The position numbers and the translations under genes are program-made. A DNA stretch of 64,000 nt from positions 1 to 64,000 of the forward strand of contig CAJXQU010000005.1 in assembly GCA_913058255.1 (NCBI GenBank). Direction: 5' to 3'. Below, piece by piece: positions 27,403 to 36,974 of the stretch (position 1 is the stretch's first letter; the number at the start of each line of letters is the position of its first letter). Origin of the DNA: an uncultured Pseudomonadota bacterium (GTDB lineage: Bacteria; Pseudomonadota; Gammaproteobacteria; CAJXQU01). The notes under the pieces were generated by a model. That model was not told the DNA's origin. It saw only the letters and a program-made list of their open reading frames with translations, and made no database searches.

Positions 27403-29700
27403 TTAAGCACTTTCTTTATCATTAATTTTATTTTTATAATCAATCGCATCTACCGCAGCGATAGCGCACATATTGACGATGCCACGTACAGTAACAGAGT
27501 TGGTTAATACGTGAACAGGTTGACGCATACCGACCAGCATAGGTCCAACTGAGAGGCCTTCTCCGAGAACTTTGACAAGATTGTACGCAATATTTGCCGC
27601 ATCTAAGTTAGGCATTATGAGTAAGTTTGCACTGCCTTTAAAGGTACTACTAGGAAAGACTCGAGCACGTAGATCATCAGACAAAGCTGCATCTGCCTGC
27701 ATTTCACCCTCAACACTCAGTGACGGTTGACGTGATTTTAAAATATCGCATGCTTGACGAACTTTTTTTGATTGAGGATTTTGTCGGCCTCCAAAATTTG
27801 AGTGTGAGAGTAAGGCTACTTTGGGGATCATTCCAAAGCGATTTACAATCTCGGCACCGAGTTCTGCTGTTTCTGCGATGTGTTCTGCGGAAGGGTCTAA
27901 AGATACATGCGTATCTCCAAGGAAGTAGGTCCCATTATTAACCAGTAGTAGCATGATCGCTGAACAATCAGAAACACCTTCTCTTAGGCCAATAATAGAG
28001 TTGAGGTAACGTAAATGACGGGTATAACTGCCTTGTGCTCCACAGAGCATAGCATCCACTTCACCAAGCTTTACTAACATCGCTGCTAAGGCGGTGGCTC
28101 GTGTGCGTATAACAGTACGAGCATAGTCAGGCGAAACACCTTCGCGCTTCATCAGATCGTAATAGGCATCGACATGTCTTTCATAATTTGGATTATCCCC
28201 TGGATCGATAACTTCAAAACCTTCATTAATGGTTAGACGTAATCCTAAGGTTTTGATTGTTTTCTTAATCTCTTCAGGTCGCCCAATAATGATTGGGTAA
28301 CAGATCTTGTCATCGATAATAACTTGTAATGCATTTAATACGCGTCTTGATTCTCCTTCAGCTAACACGACCCGTTGCATAGATTGTTGAGCGCGTTCAA
28401 AGACAGGTTTCATCGCCAGTCCAGAGCGGAAAACAAACTCTTGTAGTTTTCGGCGATAGGCGTGGAAGCTTTCAATCGGCTGTGTGGCGACACCACTATC
28501 CATAGCTGCTTTTGCGACTCGTAGTGGTAGTTGAATCATTAAACGAGGATCAAAAGGTTTCGGGATCAAGTATTCAGGACCAAATTTAAACGGCGTGCCT
28601 CCATAAGCGGCACTAACAATATCTGATGCTTCTTTTGTTGCAAGATCGGCTAAGGCCTCGACACAGGCAATTTTCATTTCTTCGTTGATTTCTGTCGCGC
28701 CAACGTCGAGTGCACCACGGAAGAGAAAAGGGAAGCAGAGGACATTGTTCACTTGGTTAGGATAATCAGAGCGGCCTGTTGCGATGACAGCATCTGGTCG
28801 AACTTCTTTAACTAACTCCGGTAGAATTTCTGGCTCAGGATTGGCCAAGGCTAATATAAAGGGAGACTTAGCCATGTTTTTAAGGTATTCGGGCTTAAGC
28901 ACTCGTGGAGCGGAAAGGCCTAAAAATATATCGGCGCCATCGATCACTTCGCTGAGGGTTCTAGCCTCTGTGTCTTGCGCATATACAGATTTGTATTCAT
29001 CCATCAAGGTTTCTCGACCTTTATAAACGACCCCTTCAATATCTACGACGGTGACATTTTCAACCTTGAGTCCCATGCTGACTAATAGGTTGAGACAAGC
29101 AAGTGCAGCAGCACCAGCTCCAGAACAAACCAGTTTTACATCTTCAAGCTTCTTATCGGCTAACTTAAGACCGTTGCGAATGGCTGCAGCAACACAAATA
29201 GCGGTGCCGTGTTGATCATCATGGAAGACCGGGATATTCATCTTTTCCCGTAGCCGTTTTTCGATCTCGAAGCATTCTGGTGCTTTTATATCTTCGAGGT
29301 TAATCCCACCAAAGGTTGGCTCCATCAAAGAGACGGCGTCAACAAATCGATCGACATCGGTAGTATCAAGTTCTAGATCAAACACATCAACATCAGCAAA
29401 TTTCTTAAACAGAACAGCTTTACCTTCCATGACAGGTTTGGATGCTAACGGGCCTATGGCACCTAGACCAAGGACAGCGGTACCATTGGTAATAACTGCA
29501 ACCAGATTACTACGTGCGGTAAGGTTACGTGCTTCAGCCGGATCTTTATCAATCTCAAGGCATGCTGCTGCGACGCCAGGAGAATAAGCCAACGCAAGAT
29601 CACGTTGGTTGACCATATTTTTGGTGGCTCTTATTTCCAACTTACCAGGTTTTGGGTAACGATGATAATGCAGAGCGGCTTCGTCAAATTCGTCAGTCAT
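27403..29700 (-). CDS. maeB: NADP-dependent malic enzyme with C-terminal phosphotransacetylase-like domain
   Basis: Oxidative decarboxylation of malate to pyruvate with NADPH formation. It has 765 residues, the size of the MaeB fusion. The N-terminal malic enzyme (about 1-430) shows [44 protein letters not shown] and the Rossmann motif GAGAAALAC. The C-terminal half (about 440-760) is a Pta-like domain that is usually regulatory (acetyl-CoA binding). It interrupts the common purF-metZ order. In this genome it would draw malate, an intermediate of the neighbouring serine cycle, toward pyruvate. Confidence 0.96.
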   Translation of the reverse strand: MTDEFDEAALHYHRYPKPGKLEIRATKNMVNQRDLALAYSPGVAAACLEIDKDPAEARNLTARSNLVAVITNGTAVLGLGAIGPLASKPVMEGKAVLFKKFADVDVFDLELDTTDVDRFVDAVSLMEPTFGGINLEDIKAPECFEIEKRLREKMNIPVFHDDQHGTAICVAAAIRNGLKLADKKLEDVKLVCSGAGAAALACLNLLVSMGLKVENVTVVDIEGVVYKGRETLMDEYKSVYAQDTEARTLSEVIDGADIFLGLSAPRVLKPEYLKNMAKSPFILALANPEPEILPELVKEVRPDAVIATGRSDYPNQVNNVLCFPFLFRGALDVGATEINEEMKIACVEALADLATKEASDIVSAAYGGTPFKFGPEYLIPKPFDPRLMIQLPLRVAKAAMDSGVATQPIESFHAYRRKLQEFVFRSGLAMKPVFERAQQSMQRVVLAEGESRRVLNALQVIIDDKICYPIIIGRPEEIKKTIKTLGLRLTINEGFEVIDPGDNPNYERHVDAYYDLMKREGVSPDYARTVIRTRATALAAMLVKLGEVDAMLCGAQGSYTRHLRYLNSIIGLREGVSDCSAIMLLLVNNGTYFLGDTHVSLDPSAEHIAETAELGAEIVNRFGMIPKVALLSHSNFGGRQNPQSKKVRQACDILKSRQPSLSVEGEMQADAALSDDLRARVFPSSTFKGSANLLIMPNLDAANIAYNLVKVLGEGLSVGPMLVGMRQPVHVLTNSVTVRGIVNMCAIAAVDAIDYKNKINDKESA

Positions 29701-29871
29701 TATTAAAAGTTCTATCCTTTATATATGAGTTGAGGTTAGGTATTTTTTGAATACAGTTAAATATAATAGCAGATCTTGTGTTTAGTACTGCTAAAAGATA
29801 ATAAAATCAATAACGATCATAAAAACCCATCGAATAGGTTTAAATTTATCTTGTTCAAAAAGTCACTAATA

Positions 29872-29901
29872 ATTGACAGACAAGCAGCGATATTCTAGTC
29901 T
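29872..29901 (+). promoter_or_regulatory. Promoter of the metZ riboswitch transcript
   Basis: A perfect -35 TTGACA (29872-29877) is followed after 18 bases by TAGTCT (29896-29901). The predicted start, about 29908, lies directly before the SAM-II aptamer. The upstream 29701-29870 is AT-rich and I see nothing else in it except the divergent maeB promoter region. Confidence 0.6.
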
Positions 29902-29910
29902 TTTGTCTAT

Positions 29911-29964
29911 AGCGCCGATTTGATTCAATTCAGCTTGCAGGCGCGTAATAAATTTTGCTAAAGC
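29911..29964 (+). promoter_or_regulatory. SAM-II riboswitch aptamer upstream of metZ
   Basis: P1 is formed by GCGCC (29912-29916) and GGCGC (29940-29944). The loop GATTTGATTCAATT, the conserved CTTGCAGGCGCG block, the AATAAATTTT stretch and the pseudoknot strand GCTAAAGC (29957-29964) reproduce the order and sequence of the SAM-II consensus known from metX and metA leaders. It senses S-adenosylmethionine and controls the methionine-synthesis gene metZ that follows. SAM-II is best known in alphaproteobacteria. Confidence 0.88.
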
Positions 29965-29970
29965 GTGCGG

Positions 29971-30004
29971 CCTGCTTTAGTTTTCGCTAAATGCGGGTTT
30001 TTTT
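29971..30004 (+). terminator. Riboswitch-controlled terminator before metZ
   Basis: CCTGCTTTAG (29971-29980) pairs with CTAAATGCGGG (29987-29997) around TTTTCG, followed by seven T (29998-30004). GCTTTAG (29974-29980) can instead pair with the aptamer strand GCTAAAGC (29957-29964), giving an antiterminator. SAM binding would use GCTAAAGC in the pseudoknot and free the terminator. Confidence 0.8.
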
Positions 30005-30045
30005 CGTTTTAGGCCGATGTATTTTCAGTAATTTTAGGTACTCAA

Positions 30046-31218
30046 GTGGCTCACAAAGAAAACGAATATAGTCTACAAACATTAGCGATCAGAGCAGGGC
30101 ATCATAGAACTGCTGAGAGTGAACATGGCGAACCTATTTTCCCAACTTCTAGTTTTGTATTTGATAACGCGGCACAAGCAGCAGCGCGTTTTTCTGATGA
30201 AGAACCAGGTAATATTTATTCGAGATTTACAAATCCCACGGTTAGAATATTTGAAGAACGTTTAGCTGCATTAGAAGGTGCCGAACGTTGCATCGCAACA
30301 TCTTCTGGAATGAGTGCGATCTTAAGTACTTGTTTAGGCCTTTTAAAGCAAGGCGATCACATCGTTTCTTCGCGAAGTATCTTTGGTACAACGGTAGGTT
30401 TGTTTAATGGCATTATCAGCAAGTTCGGCATTGAAACCAGCTTTGTGCCCTCGACTGATCTTTCGGCATGGGAAGCGGCTATACAACCGGGAACTAAATT
30501 CTTATTTTTAGAGACACCTTCTAACCCGTTAACAGAGATTGCCGATATAAAGGCGTTGGCTGATCTGGCTCATTCACGAGGATGTTTATTAGTTGTTGAT
30601 AATTGTTTTTGTACGCCAGCTTTACAAAGACCATTGACCCTTGGTGCGGATATTGTGATCCATTCAGCGACTAAATATCTGGATGGCCAAGGGCGTTGTA
30701 TAGGGGGCGCCATTGTTGGTAGTGAAGAACTGATCGGAGGATCAGTGTTTGGTATCTTGCGCACAGGAGGTACGACCATGAGCCCGTTTAATGCTTGGGT
30801 TTTTCTAAAGGGATTAGAAACCTTATCCATCCGTATGAAAGCACACTGTGAAAATGCAAGTATCCTTGCGAATTGGCTGCAGGAACAATCATTTGTAAAA
30901 CATGTTCATTATCCGGGATTAAAAACACACCCACAGCATGAGTTAGCAAAACAACAACAGTCAGGTTTTGGTGGCATCGTTTCATTTGAAATTGACGGCG
31001 GAAAGAAAGCGGCTTGGAACTTGATTGATAGTACGAATGTATTTTCAATTACTGCAAATTTAGGTGATACAAAAAGTACCATTACACACCCTGGAACCAC
31101 AACACATTGGAAGCTAACCGACAAAGAAAGGAAAGAAGCTGGTATTACTGAAGGTTTGATCAGGCTTTCTGTAGGGCTAGAAGATGTTGATGACCTCAAA
31201 CGAGACTTAATTATATAG
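30046..31218 (+). CDS. metZ: O-succinylhomoserine sulfhydrylase
   Basis: PLP enzyme of methionine synthesis that makes homocysteine directly from O-succinylhomoserine and sulfide. It starts at GTG after TTAGGTA and has 390 residues. It belongs to the Cys/Met-metabolism family: YSRFTNPTV, the cofactor Asp in VVDNCF, and Schiff-base Lys210 in SATKYLDGQGR. The DGQGRCIGGA stretch is typical of MetZ rather than MetB or MetC. The SAM-II switch upstream fits feedback by the end product. In many gammaproteobacteria metZ follows purF directly; here maeB intervenes. Confidence 0.94.
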   Translation: MAHKENEYSLQTLAIRAGHHRTAESEHGEPIFPTSSFVFDNAAQAAARFSDEEPGNIYSRFTNPTVRIFEERLAALEGAERCIATSSGMSAILSTCLGLLKQGDHIVSSRSIFGTTVGLFNGIISKFGIETSFVPSTDLSAWEAAIQPGTKFLFLETPSNPLTEIADIKALADLAHSRGCLLVVDNCFCTPALQRPLTLGADIVIHSATKYLDGQGRCIGGAIVGSEELIGGSVFGILRTGGTTMSPFNAWVFLKGLETLSIRMKAHCENASILANWLQEQSFVKHVHYPGLKTHPQHELAKQQQSGFGGIVSFEIDGGKKAAWNLIDSTNVFSITANLGDTKSTITHPGTTTHWKLTDKERKEAGITEGLIRLSVGLEDVDDLKRDLII

Positions 31219-31307
31219 ATAGGATGCAGTGCAGCAATGAAATGTATGATTGAGTAATAACTCAAAATAATTGCAATTCATAAAAAAATCTGTTTAAAAT
31301 CACTTTC

Positions 31308-31411
31308 ATCGCGGTAGCGATCCAACACAACATGACTCGGTACTGAGAAGTGCAGGGTCATTGTATCTTTAGCTATAGTGTCATCTTCGACGCATCGCAA
31401 CGATAATATCG
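31308..31411. promoter_or_regulatory. Short inverted repeats upstream of the serine-cycle operon
   Basis: The 285-base gap before sga holds two short palindromes: ATCGC-GGTA-GCGAT (31308-31321) and CGATAATATCG (31401-31411). They may be operator sites or RNA stems in the leader. No -35/-10 pair is convincing; a TTGACA at 31474-31479 lies too close to the start codon to serve unless the transcript is nearly leaderless. Confidence 0.25.
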
Positions 31412-31503
31412 CCGCGAAACTTTACAAAAAACTTTTTAATTGAGGGAACGTGTACTTTTGCGATCTCTTGTTTTTGACAACTATAAAACTGAGGACATAT
31501 AAA

Positions 31504-32679
31504 ATGGCCGGACGTAACTTTCTCTTTATTCCTGGACCAACCACCATACCAAGGCGGGTTCAAAATGCTATCAATGTAGAACAAGAAGATATGCGAGCTC
31601 TCGACCTTCCTGAATTTACTAAACCACTTTATGCGGACATGAAAAAAGTCTTTAAGACTGAAACAGGTCGCGTATTTATTTTCCCTTCATCAGGCACTGG
31701 CGCTTGGGAATCTGCAATTACCAATACATTAAAGCCTGGAGACAAAGTACTTGCTTCACGTTTTGGCCAGTTCAGCCACTTGTTCATCGACTGTGCGAAA
31801 CGGCTTGGAATGGAAGTTGTTGAAGTTGATTGTGAGTGGGCTGTTGGTACACCTGCAGATAAGTTTGCTGAAATTCTTGCTGAAGATAAAAACCATGAAA
31901 TTAAAGCTGTCTTCGCGACTCACAACGAAACAGCAACGGGCGTAATGTCTGATATTAAAGCCGTTCGTGATTCTATTGATGCTTGTGATCACCCAGCTCT
32001 GTATTTCGTCGATACAGTAAGTGGCTTAGCTAGTCTTGACTTCCGCATGGATGAGTGGGGCGTTGATCTTGCAATTGCGGGTTCACAAAAAGGTCTTATG
32101 TTGCCTACTGGTTTAGGTATTCTTTGCGCGAGTGAAAAAGCATTAGAAGCAAATAAAACGGCTGAATGCCCACGTTGTTTCTTTGCTTGGGAAGATCAAA
32201 TTGCAACAAATGATCTAGGTTATTTTCCTTACACACCTCCTATGAATTTATTACGTGGCCTACGTGAATCTATGAACATGTTGTTCGAAGAAGGTTTGGA
32301 TAATGTCTTCGCTCGTCATACTCGCTTTGCGACGGCGACTCGAAAAGCTGTTGAAGCTTGGGGTTTGACTACGATCGCTAAAGAAGGTTGGCAGTCTGAC
32401 ACAGTAACAGCAGTCAAAGTGCCTGAAGGCTTTGATGGAAACGAAGTTGCTCGACATGCATACCGTCGTTACAACTTGGCACTATCGATTACGATCGGCC
32501 AGGTTATGGGGCAAGGTTTCCGTATCGGTCATATGGGTGACATGAATGAAATAATGTTGATGATCCCATTGAGCGGTGCAGAAATGACGATGAAAGATTT
32601 AGGTTATCCAATTGAGTTAGGCAGCGGTGTTGCTGCAGCTCAGGAATACCTATGCTCAACAGCTAAAGATCGTATCTAA
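31504..32679 (+). CDS. sgaA: Serine-glyoxylate aminotransferase
   Basis: Key serine-cycle enzyme that transfers the amino group of serine to glyoxylate, giving hydroxypyruvate and glycine. I chose ATG 31504 because a GAGGA Shine-Dalgarno lies about 10 bases upstream and the product then begins MAGRNFLFIPGPTTIP like its homologues; a GTG at 31450 would add 18 unlike residues. It has 391 residues, a class-V PLP aminotransferase, with HNETATGV, FVDTVSGLASLDF and Schiff-base Lys196 in AGSQKGLMLP. It is the first gene of sga-mcl-mtkA-mtkB. Confidence 0.95.
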   Translation: MAGRNFLFIPGPTTIPRRVQNAINVEQEDMRALDLPEFTKPLYADMKKVFKTETGRVFIFPSSGTGAWESAITNTLKPGDKVLASRFGQFSHLFIDCAKRLGMEVVEVDCEWAVGTPADKFAEILAEDKNHEIKAVFATHNETATGVMSDIKAVRDSIDACDHPALYFVDTVSGLASLDFRMDEWGVDLAIAGSQKGLMLPTGLGILCASEKALEANKTAECPRCFFAWEDQIATNDLGYFPYTPPMNLLRGLRESMNMLFEEGLDNVFARHTRFATATRKAVEAWGLTTIAKEGWQSDTVTAVKVPEGFDGNEVARHAYRRYNLALSITIGQVMGQGFRIGHMGDMNEIMLMIPLSGAEMTMKDLGYPIELGSGVAAAQEYLCSTAKDRI

Positions 32680-32782
32680 CATGGTTTTTTCTACCCCCTT
32701 CTTATTCGGAGGCGGGTGGTAACCGTAACCTAAAATTTAAATTTTTTTCTAATACTAAGCATAAAACTTAAGAGGTCTCACC

Positions 32783-33733
32783 ATGAGTTTTACACAGTTC
32801 GAACAAGCACGCCCACGTTTACAAAGAAGTGAGCTCGCAGTACCCGGCTCTAACCCTGGAATGTTTGAAAAAGCCGCCGCATCGGATGCTGACTATATCT
32901 TTCTTGATTGTGAAGATGCGGTTATTCCTGATGATAAGGAGCAAGCTCGAAAAAATATTATTGAAGCATTAAACGATATCGACTGGGGCAACAAAACCAT
33001 GTCGGTTCGTATCAATGGACTCGATACACATTATATGTATCGAGATGTTGTTGATATTGTAGAGCAGGCGGGTGATCGTCTCGATACAATATTGATCCCT
33101 AAAGTCGGTACAGCACAAGACGTACATGCTGTGGATATGTTGGTCACACAAATTGAAGAGGCCGTTGGTATTAAAGAAAAGATTGGTCTTGAATGTCTCA
33201 TCGAAACAGCATTGGGTGGAGCGAATGTTATGACGATTGCTCAAGCCAGTTCACGTTTAGAAGCCTTCCACTTTGGTGTTGCAGATTATGCAGCTAGTCT
33301 ACGTTCACGTACTACGGTTATTGGTGGTCTGAACCCTGATTATGTCTGTGATGGAAACCCAGCTGATCAGTGGCACGCTGCACAAGTAAATATGCTGACT
33401 GCATGCCGTGCATATGGCTTACGTGCTATCGATGGACCTTTCGGTGATTTCAGCGACCCAGAAGCATTCCGAGAAGCAGCACGTCGTGTTGCTGCTTTAG
33501 GTTATGAAGGTAAGTGGGCAATTCACCCATCTCAAATAGAATTAGCCAACGAAGTGATGTCTCCACCAGAAGCTGAAGTGACACGTGCAAGACGCGTACT
33601 TGAAGCACTGGCAGAAGCGGCTGCAGCCGGTAAAGGTGCAGCTCAACTAGATGGAAAAATGATTGATATCGCTTCTGAAAAAATGGCTCGTAATGTGATC
33701 GCTCAAGCCGATCAAATTGGTGCAAGAACATAA
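32783..33733 (+). CDS. mcl: L-malyl-CoA lyase
   Basis: Cleaves malyl-CoA to acetyl-CoA and glyoxylate, the last step of the serine cycle. It has 316 residues and is a CitE/HpcH-type TIM barrel. Signature segments are RSELAVPGSNPGMFEKA, the metal-binding FLDCEDAV (about 40-47), LETAL-like CLIETALGGANV and the C-terminal KWAIHPSQIELANE. The context between sga and the malate thiokinase genes identifies it as the malyl-CoA rather than citramalyl-CoA enzyme. AGAGG precedes the ATG. It is 103 bases after sga. Confidence 0.94.
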   Translation: MSFTQFEQARPRLQRSELAVPGSNPGMFEKAAASDADYIFLDCEDAVIPDDKEQARKNIIEALNDIDWGNKTMSVRINGLDTHYMYRDVVDIVEQAGDRLDTILIPKVGTAQDVHAVDMLVTQIEEAVGIKEKIGLECLIETALGGANVMTIAQASSRLEAFHFGVADYAASLRSRTTVIGGLNPDYVCDGNPADQWHAAQVNMLTACRAYGLRAIDGPFGDFSDPEAFREAARRVAALGYEGKWAIHPSQIELANEVMSPPEAEVTRARRVLEALAEAAAAGKGAAQLDGKMIDIASEKMARNVIAQADQIGART

Positions 33734-33754
33734 TAATAGAAGAGGAAAACTATT

Positions 33755-34933
33755 ATGGAAATCCATGAATATCAAGCTAAAGAACTCCTAGCGGAATTTG
33801 GCGTTGGTGTCGGACCTGGAGGCTTAGCCTACAGTCCCGAACAAGCCGTCTATCGTGCGAAAGAAATCGGTGGAGAGGTGTGGGCTGTTAAGGCACAAAT
33901 CCATTCCGGAGCACGTGGTAAAGCAGGTGGCATTAAAATTTGTAAAACGGATGATGAGATCTGGGCTGCTGCTGATGAACTACTAGGTAAGCGTCTGATA
34001 ACACATCAAACAGGCCCTCAAGGTAAAGTCGTTCATCGATTATATATTGAACAGGGTTGTGATATTAAGCGTGAGATCTATTTAGCATTCGTTTTAGATC
34101 GAGCGGCGGAACGTGTCACTGTTGTTGCATCATCAGAAGGTGGTATGGACATAGAACAATTGGCTGAAGAAAAGCCAGAGTCTATTATTAAGATCCATGT
34201 AGAACCGGCTGTTGGTCTACAAGACTTTCAAGCGCGAGAGTTAGCTTTCGCGTTAGGGCTTCCTGCGTCAATGATGAGTCAAGCAGTGACTACTTTCCAA
34301 GGCGCCTATCGTGCGATGCGCGATCTGGACGGTACGATGGTTGAGATCAATCCATTAGTTGTAACCGGTGATGGCCGATTATTAGCATTGGATGGCAAGA
34401 TGTCTTTTGATGATAACGCCATGTTCCGTCACCCGAAACTCGCTGAGTTACGTGATAAATCGCAAGAAGATCCACGTGAAATGCAAGCAGCTGATCGTGG
34501 TTTAAGCTACGTTGGTTTAGATGGAAATATCGGTAACATTATCAATGGTGCGGGCCTCGCTATGGCGTCGATGGATATGATCCAACATGCTGGAGGCGAA
34601 CCTGCTAACTTCCTTGATATCGGTGGTGGAGCTTCTGCTGAACGTACAGCAAAAGCCTTCCGTTTAGTTTTAGCGGATGAGAATGTAGAAACGATTCTCG
34701 TCAATATCTTTGCGGGAATAAATCGTTGTGATTGGATCGCTGAAGGTGTTGTTCAAGCGGTGCAAAAAATTGATATTGGTGTTCCTTTGATTGTGAGATT
34801 GTCAGGAACCAATGTTGAAGAAGGTCGCAAGATCATCAAAGACAGTGGTTTGGATATCATCATGGCAAATACTTTAAAGGAAGCTGCGGATAAATCCGTG
34901 GCTGCTTGGAAAGCTCATACTGGAAAGTCATAA
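33755..34933 (+). CDS. mtkA: Malate-CoA ligase (malate thiokinase) beta subunit
   Basis: With MtkB, forms malyl-CoA from malate, CoA and ATP. It has 392 residues and is SucC-like: ATP-grasp N-terminus with [31 protein letters not shown] and EINPLVV, and a C-terminal ligase domain with LDIGGGA and [16 protein letters not shown]. Sequence alone makes it a succinyl-CoA-synthetase relative. The assignment to malate rests on the flanking mcl and the lack of any TCA-cycle neighbours. AGAGGAAAA is the ribosome site, 21 bases after mcl. Confidence 0.93.
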   Translation: MEIHEYQAKELLAEFGVGVGPGGLAYSPEQAVYRAKEIGGEVWAVKAQIHSGARGKAGGIKICKTDDEIWAAADELLGKRLITHQTGPQGKVVHRLYIEQGCDIKREIYLAFVLDRAAERVTVVASSEGGMDIEQLAEEKPESIIKIHVEPAVGLQDFQARELAFALGLPASMMSQAVTTFQGAYRAMRDLDGTMVEINPLVVTGDGRLLALDGKMSFDDNAMFRHPKLAELRDKSQEDPREMQAADRGLSYVGLDGNIGNIINGAGLAMASMDMIQHAGGEPANFLDIGGGASAERTAKAFRLVLADENVETILVNIFAGINRCDWIAEGVVQAVQKIDIGVPLIVRLSGTNVEEGRKIIKDSGLDIIMANTLKEAADKSVAAWKAHTGKS

Positions 34934-34956
34934 ACCACCGATAGGAGGATATAACA

Positions 34957-35844
34957 ATGGCAATTTTATTAGATAAAAGTTCGAAGGTGATCGTACAAGG
35001 GTTCACTGGCCAAATCGGTACTTTCCATGCAGAGGAAATGATCGAGTATGGAACAAATGTAGTGGGTGGTGTAACGCCGGGTAAAGGCGGAACAACACAT
35101 CTAGGACGACCTGTTTTTGATACGGTTAAAGATGCCGTCAGAGAGACTGGAGCAGATGCGAGTATCGTGTTTGTACCACCTCCCTATGCAGCAGATGGCA
35201 TCATGGAAGCTGCTGATGCTGGCATTAAGTTTTGTGTCGCGATCACTGATGGTATTCCTGCACATGACATGATCCGTGTTAAGCGTTATATGCGTCGTTA
35301 TAAAAAAGAAGAACGTATGGTTTTAACCGGCCCTAACTGTGCGGGCTCGATCAGCCCTGGAAAATGCATGATGGGAATTATGCCCGGTCATATTTATATG
35401 CCTGGACCTGTCGGTGTTGTAGGTCGATCAGGTACGCTGGGTTATGAAGCGGCTTCGCAGATGAAAGAAATGGGTATTGGTATTTCTACGAGTATTGGTA
35501 TTGGTGGTGACCCCATTAACGGAAGTTCTTTCCGCGATCACTTCGAGCATTTTGAAGCAGATCCTGACACGAAGGTTATTATCATGATTGGTGAGATAGG
35601 TGGTCCTCAAGAAGTTGAAGCGGGCATTTATGCTAGAGATAACATGAGTAAGCCTGTTGTTGCCTATATTGCTGGTTTGACGGCTCCTAAAGGACGTCGA
35701 ATGGGGCATGCCGGTGCGATCATTTCTGCTGTTGGTGAAAGTGCGGCTGAGAAAGTTGAACTACTACAAGAGATGGGCGTAACTATCGTTCCAACCCCGT
35801 CTGATTTTGGATCAACTGTCGCTAAGATTTTGGAAAAAGTGTAA
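34957..35844 (+). CDS. mtkB: Malate-CoA ligase (malate thiokinase) alpha subunit
   Basis: Partner of MtkA; carries the CoA-binding Rossmann domain and the phospho-histidine. It has 295 residues. VIVQGFTGQIGTFHAEEM and VGGVTPGKGGTTHLG are the CoA-binding motifs. The phosphorylated His251 lies in GRRMGHAGAII. A strong TAGGAGG Shine-Dalgarno is present. It ends the sga-mcl-mtkA-mtkB unit before a clear terminator. Confidence 0.94.
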   Translation: MAILLDKSSKVIVQGFTGQIGTFHAEEMIEYGTNVVGGVTPGKGGTTHLGRPVFDTVKDAVRETGADASIVFVPPPYAADGIMEAADAGIKFCVAITDGIPAHDMIRVKRYMRRYKKEERMVLTGPNCAGSISPGKCMMGIMPGHIYMPGPVGVVGRSGTLGYEAASQMKEMGIGISTSIGIGGDPINGSSFRDHFEHFEADPDTKVIIMIGEIGGPQEVEAGIYARDNMSKPVVAYIAGLTAPKGRRMGHAGAIISAVGESAAEKVELLQEMGVTIVPTPSDFGSTVAKILEKV

Positions 35845-35871
35845 TAATTATTAAATAGTTATTTGCAAATG

Positions 35872-35908
35872 AAACGCTCATTAAGCACTTTTAAAGTGAG
35901 CGTTTTTT
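35872..35908 (+). terminator. Terminator of the sga-mcl-mtkAB operon
   Basis: AAACGCTCA (35872-35880) pairs with TGAGCGTTT (35897-35905), with an inner CACTTT/AAAGTG pairing, and six T run to 35908. It separates mtkB from hprA. Confidence 0.88.
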
Positions 35909-35966
35909 CCTGAAAAATTATTCGATAGTACAAAATAGATTAGAAAAATTTAGGAGTAGATCCCCA

Positions 35967-36938
35967 ATGAGTAAACCTAAAGTTATAGTGACTCGACGAT
36001 GGCCTGAAGCCGTTGAGAAACATATGAAAGAACTATTTGATGTCACATTAAACGTTGATGACATTCCAATGAATGTTGAGCAATTAAAAATAGCATTCCA
36101 AACCGCTGATGCAGTGTGCCCAACAGTGTCTGACAAGATCAGTGCTGATGTTATTAATGTTGAAAATAAAACAGCAAAAGTCATTGGAAACTTCGGGGTA
36201 GGTTTTAACCACATTGATCTCGGTGCGGCAAAATCGAATGATCTTGTTGTTACTAACACACCCGAAGTATTGACTGATTGCACAGCAGATACAGCGATGA
36301 CCCTTATGCTGATGGCTGCTCGCCGAGCGGGTGAAGGCGAAAGACATGTTCGAACTAAGGCATGGAAAGGTTGGCGTCCGACTCACATGATGGGAACAAA
36401 AGTCACGGGTAAAACATTAGGCTTGATCGGCTTTGGTCGAATTGCGCAAGCGATGGCTCATAAAGCTCACTTCGGTTTTGGTATGAAGATTTTTTTCTTC
36501 GATCCATATCCGCCAGAAGCTGAAGTCATTAACAAATTTGGTGCGATCCAATGTGATACTGTTGAAGATGTTTTGAAACAAGTTGACTTCGTTTCCTTAC
36601 ATTGCCCAGGTGGTGGTTCAAATACAAATTTAATGAATGCTGAGCGCTTTTCGGTCATGAGAGATACTGCAATATTGATCAACACTGCACGCGGTGATGT
36701 TGTTGACGAGCCTGCACTTGTGGAAGCCCTAAAGTCAGGTGCAATTAAAGCAGCTGGTTTAGATGTCTTCGCCCAAGAACCGACGGTGACGGAAGAGCTA
36801 CTAACGATGGAAAATGTTGTTACATTGCCACATTTAGGTAGCGCTACGGAAGATACTCGAGTTGCTATGGGAATGCGAGTCGTTGAAAACCTACAAGCAT
36901 TTTTTGCAGGTGAACCGCTTCGAGATAGAGTTGTATAA
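35967..36938 (+). CDS. hprA: Hydroxypyruvate reductase (D-2-hydroxyacid dehydrogenase family)
   Basis: Reduces hydroxypyruvate to D-glycerate in the serine cycle. It has 323 residues. The NAD(P)-binding domain has the GLIGFGRIAQA motif (about 152-162). The catalytic triad of the family is visible as Arg242 (NTARGD), Glu271 (AQEPTV) and His289 (LPHLGSAT). GyaR-type glyoxylate or glycerate dehydrogenases look alike; its position between mtkB and ppc supports the serine-cycle role. AGGAG lies about 11 bases before the ATG. ppc follows after 36 bases, so the pair is probably one operon. Confidence 0.93.
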   Translation: MSKPKVIVTRRWPEAVEKHMKELFDVTLNVDDIPMNVEQLKIAFQTADAVCPTVSDKISADVINVENKTAKVIGNFGVGFNHIDLGAAKSNDLVVTNTPEVLTDCTADTAMTLMLMAARRAGEGERHVRTKAWKGWRPTHMMGTKVTGKTLGLIGFGRIAQAMAHKAHFGFGMKIFFFDPYPPEAEVINKFGAIQCDTVEDVLKQVDFVSLHCPGGGSNTNLMNAERFSVMRDTAILINTARGDVVDEPALVEALKSGAIKAAGLDVFAQEPTVTEELLTMENVVTLPHLGSATEDTRVAMGMRVVENLQAFFAGEPLRDRVV

Positions 36939-36974
36939 ATATCAACTTTACTTGAATAACTGTAGGAGTACAGC

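Noticed and set aside
31450-31503. Upstream GTG start for serine-glyoxylate aminotransferase
   Set aside because: The ATG at 31504 has a good ribosome site and the family N-terminus follows it directly.
31200-31503. A glycine or tetrahydrofolate riboswitch before sga
   Set aside because: Neither the glycine aptamer core nor the THF consensus could be found; only short palindromes are present.
31474-31503. TTGACA/TATAAA promoter right before the sga ATG
   Set aside because: Spacing is 18 bases but transcription would start inside the gene and drop its ribosome site.
33755-35844. Annotation of mtkA-mtkB as succinyl-CoA synthetase sucC-sucD
   Set aside because: The sequences are homologous, but linkage to mcl, sga, hprA and ppc and the absence of TCA-cycle neighbours favour malate thiokinase.
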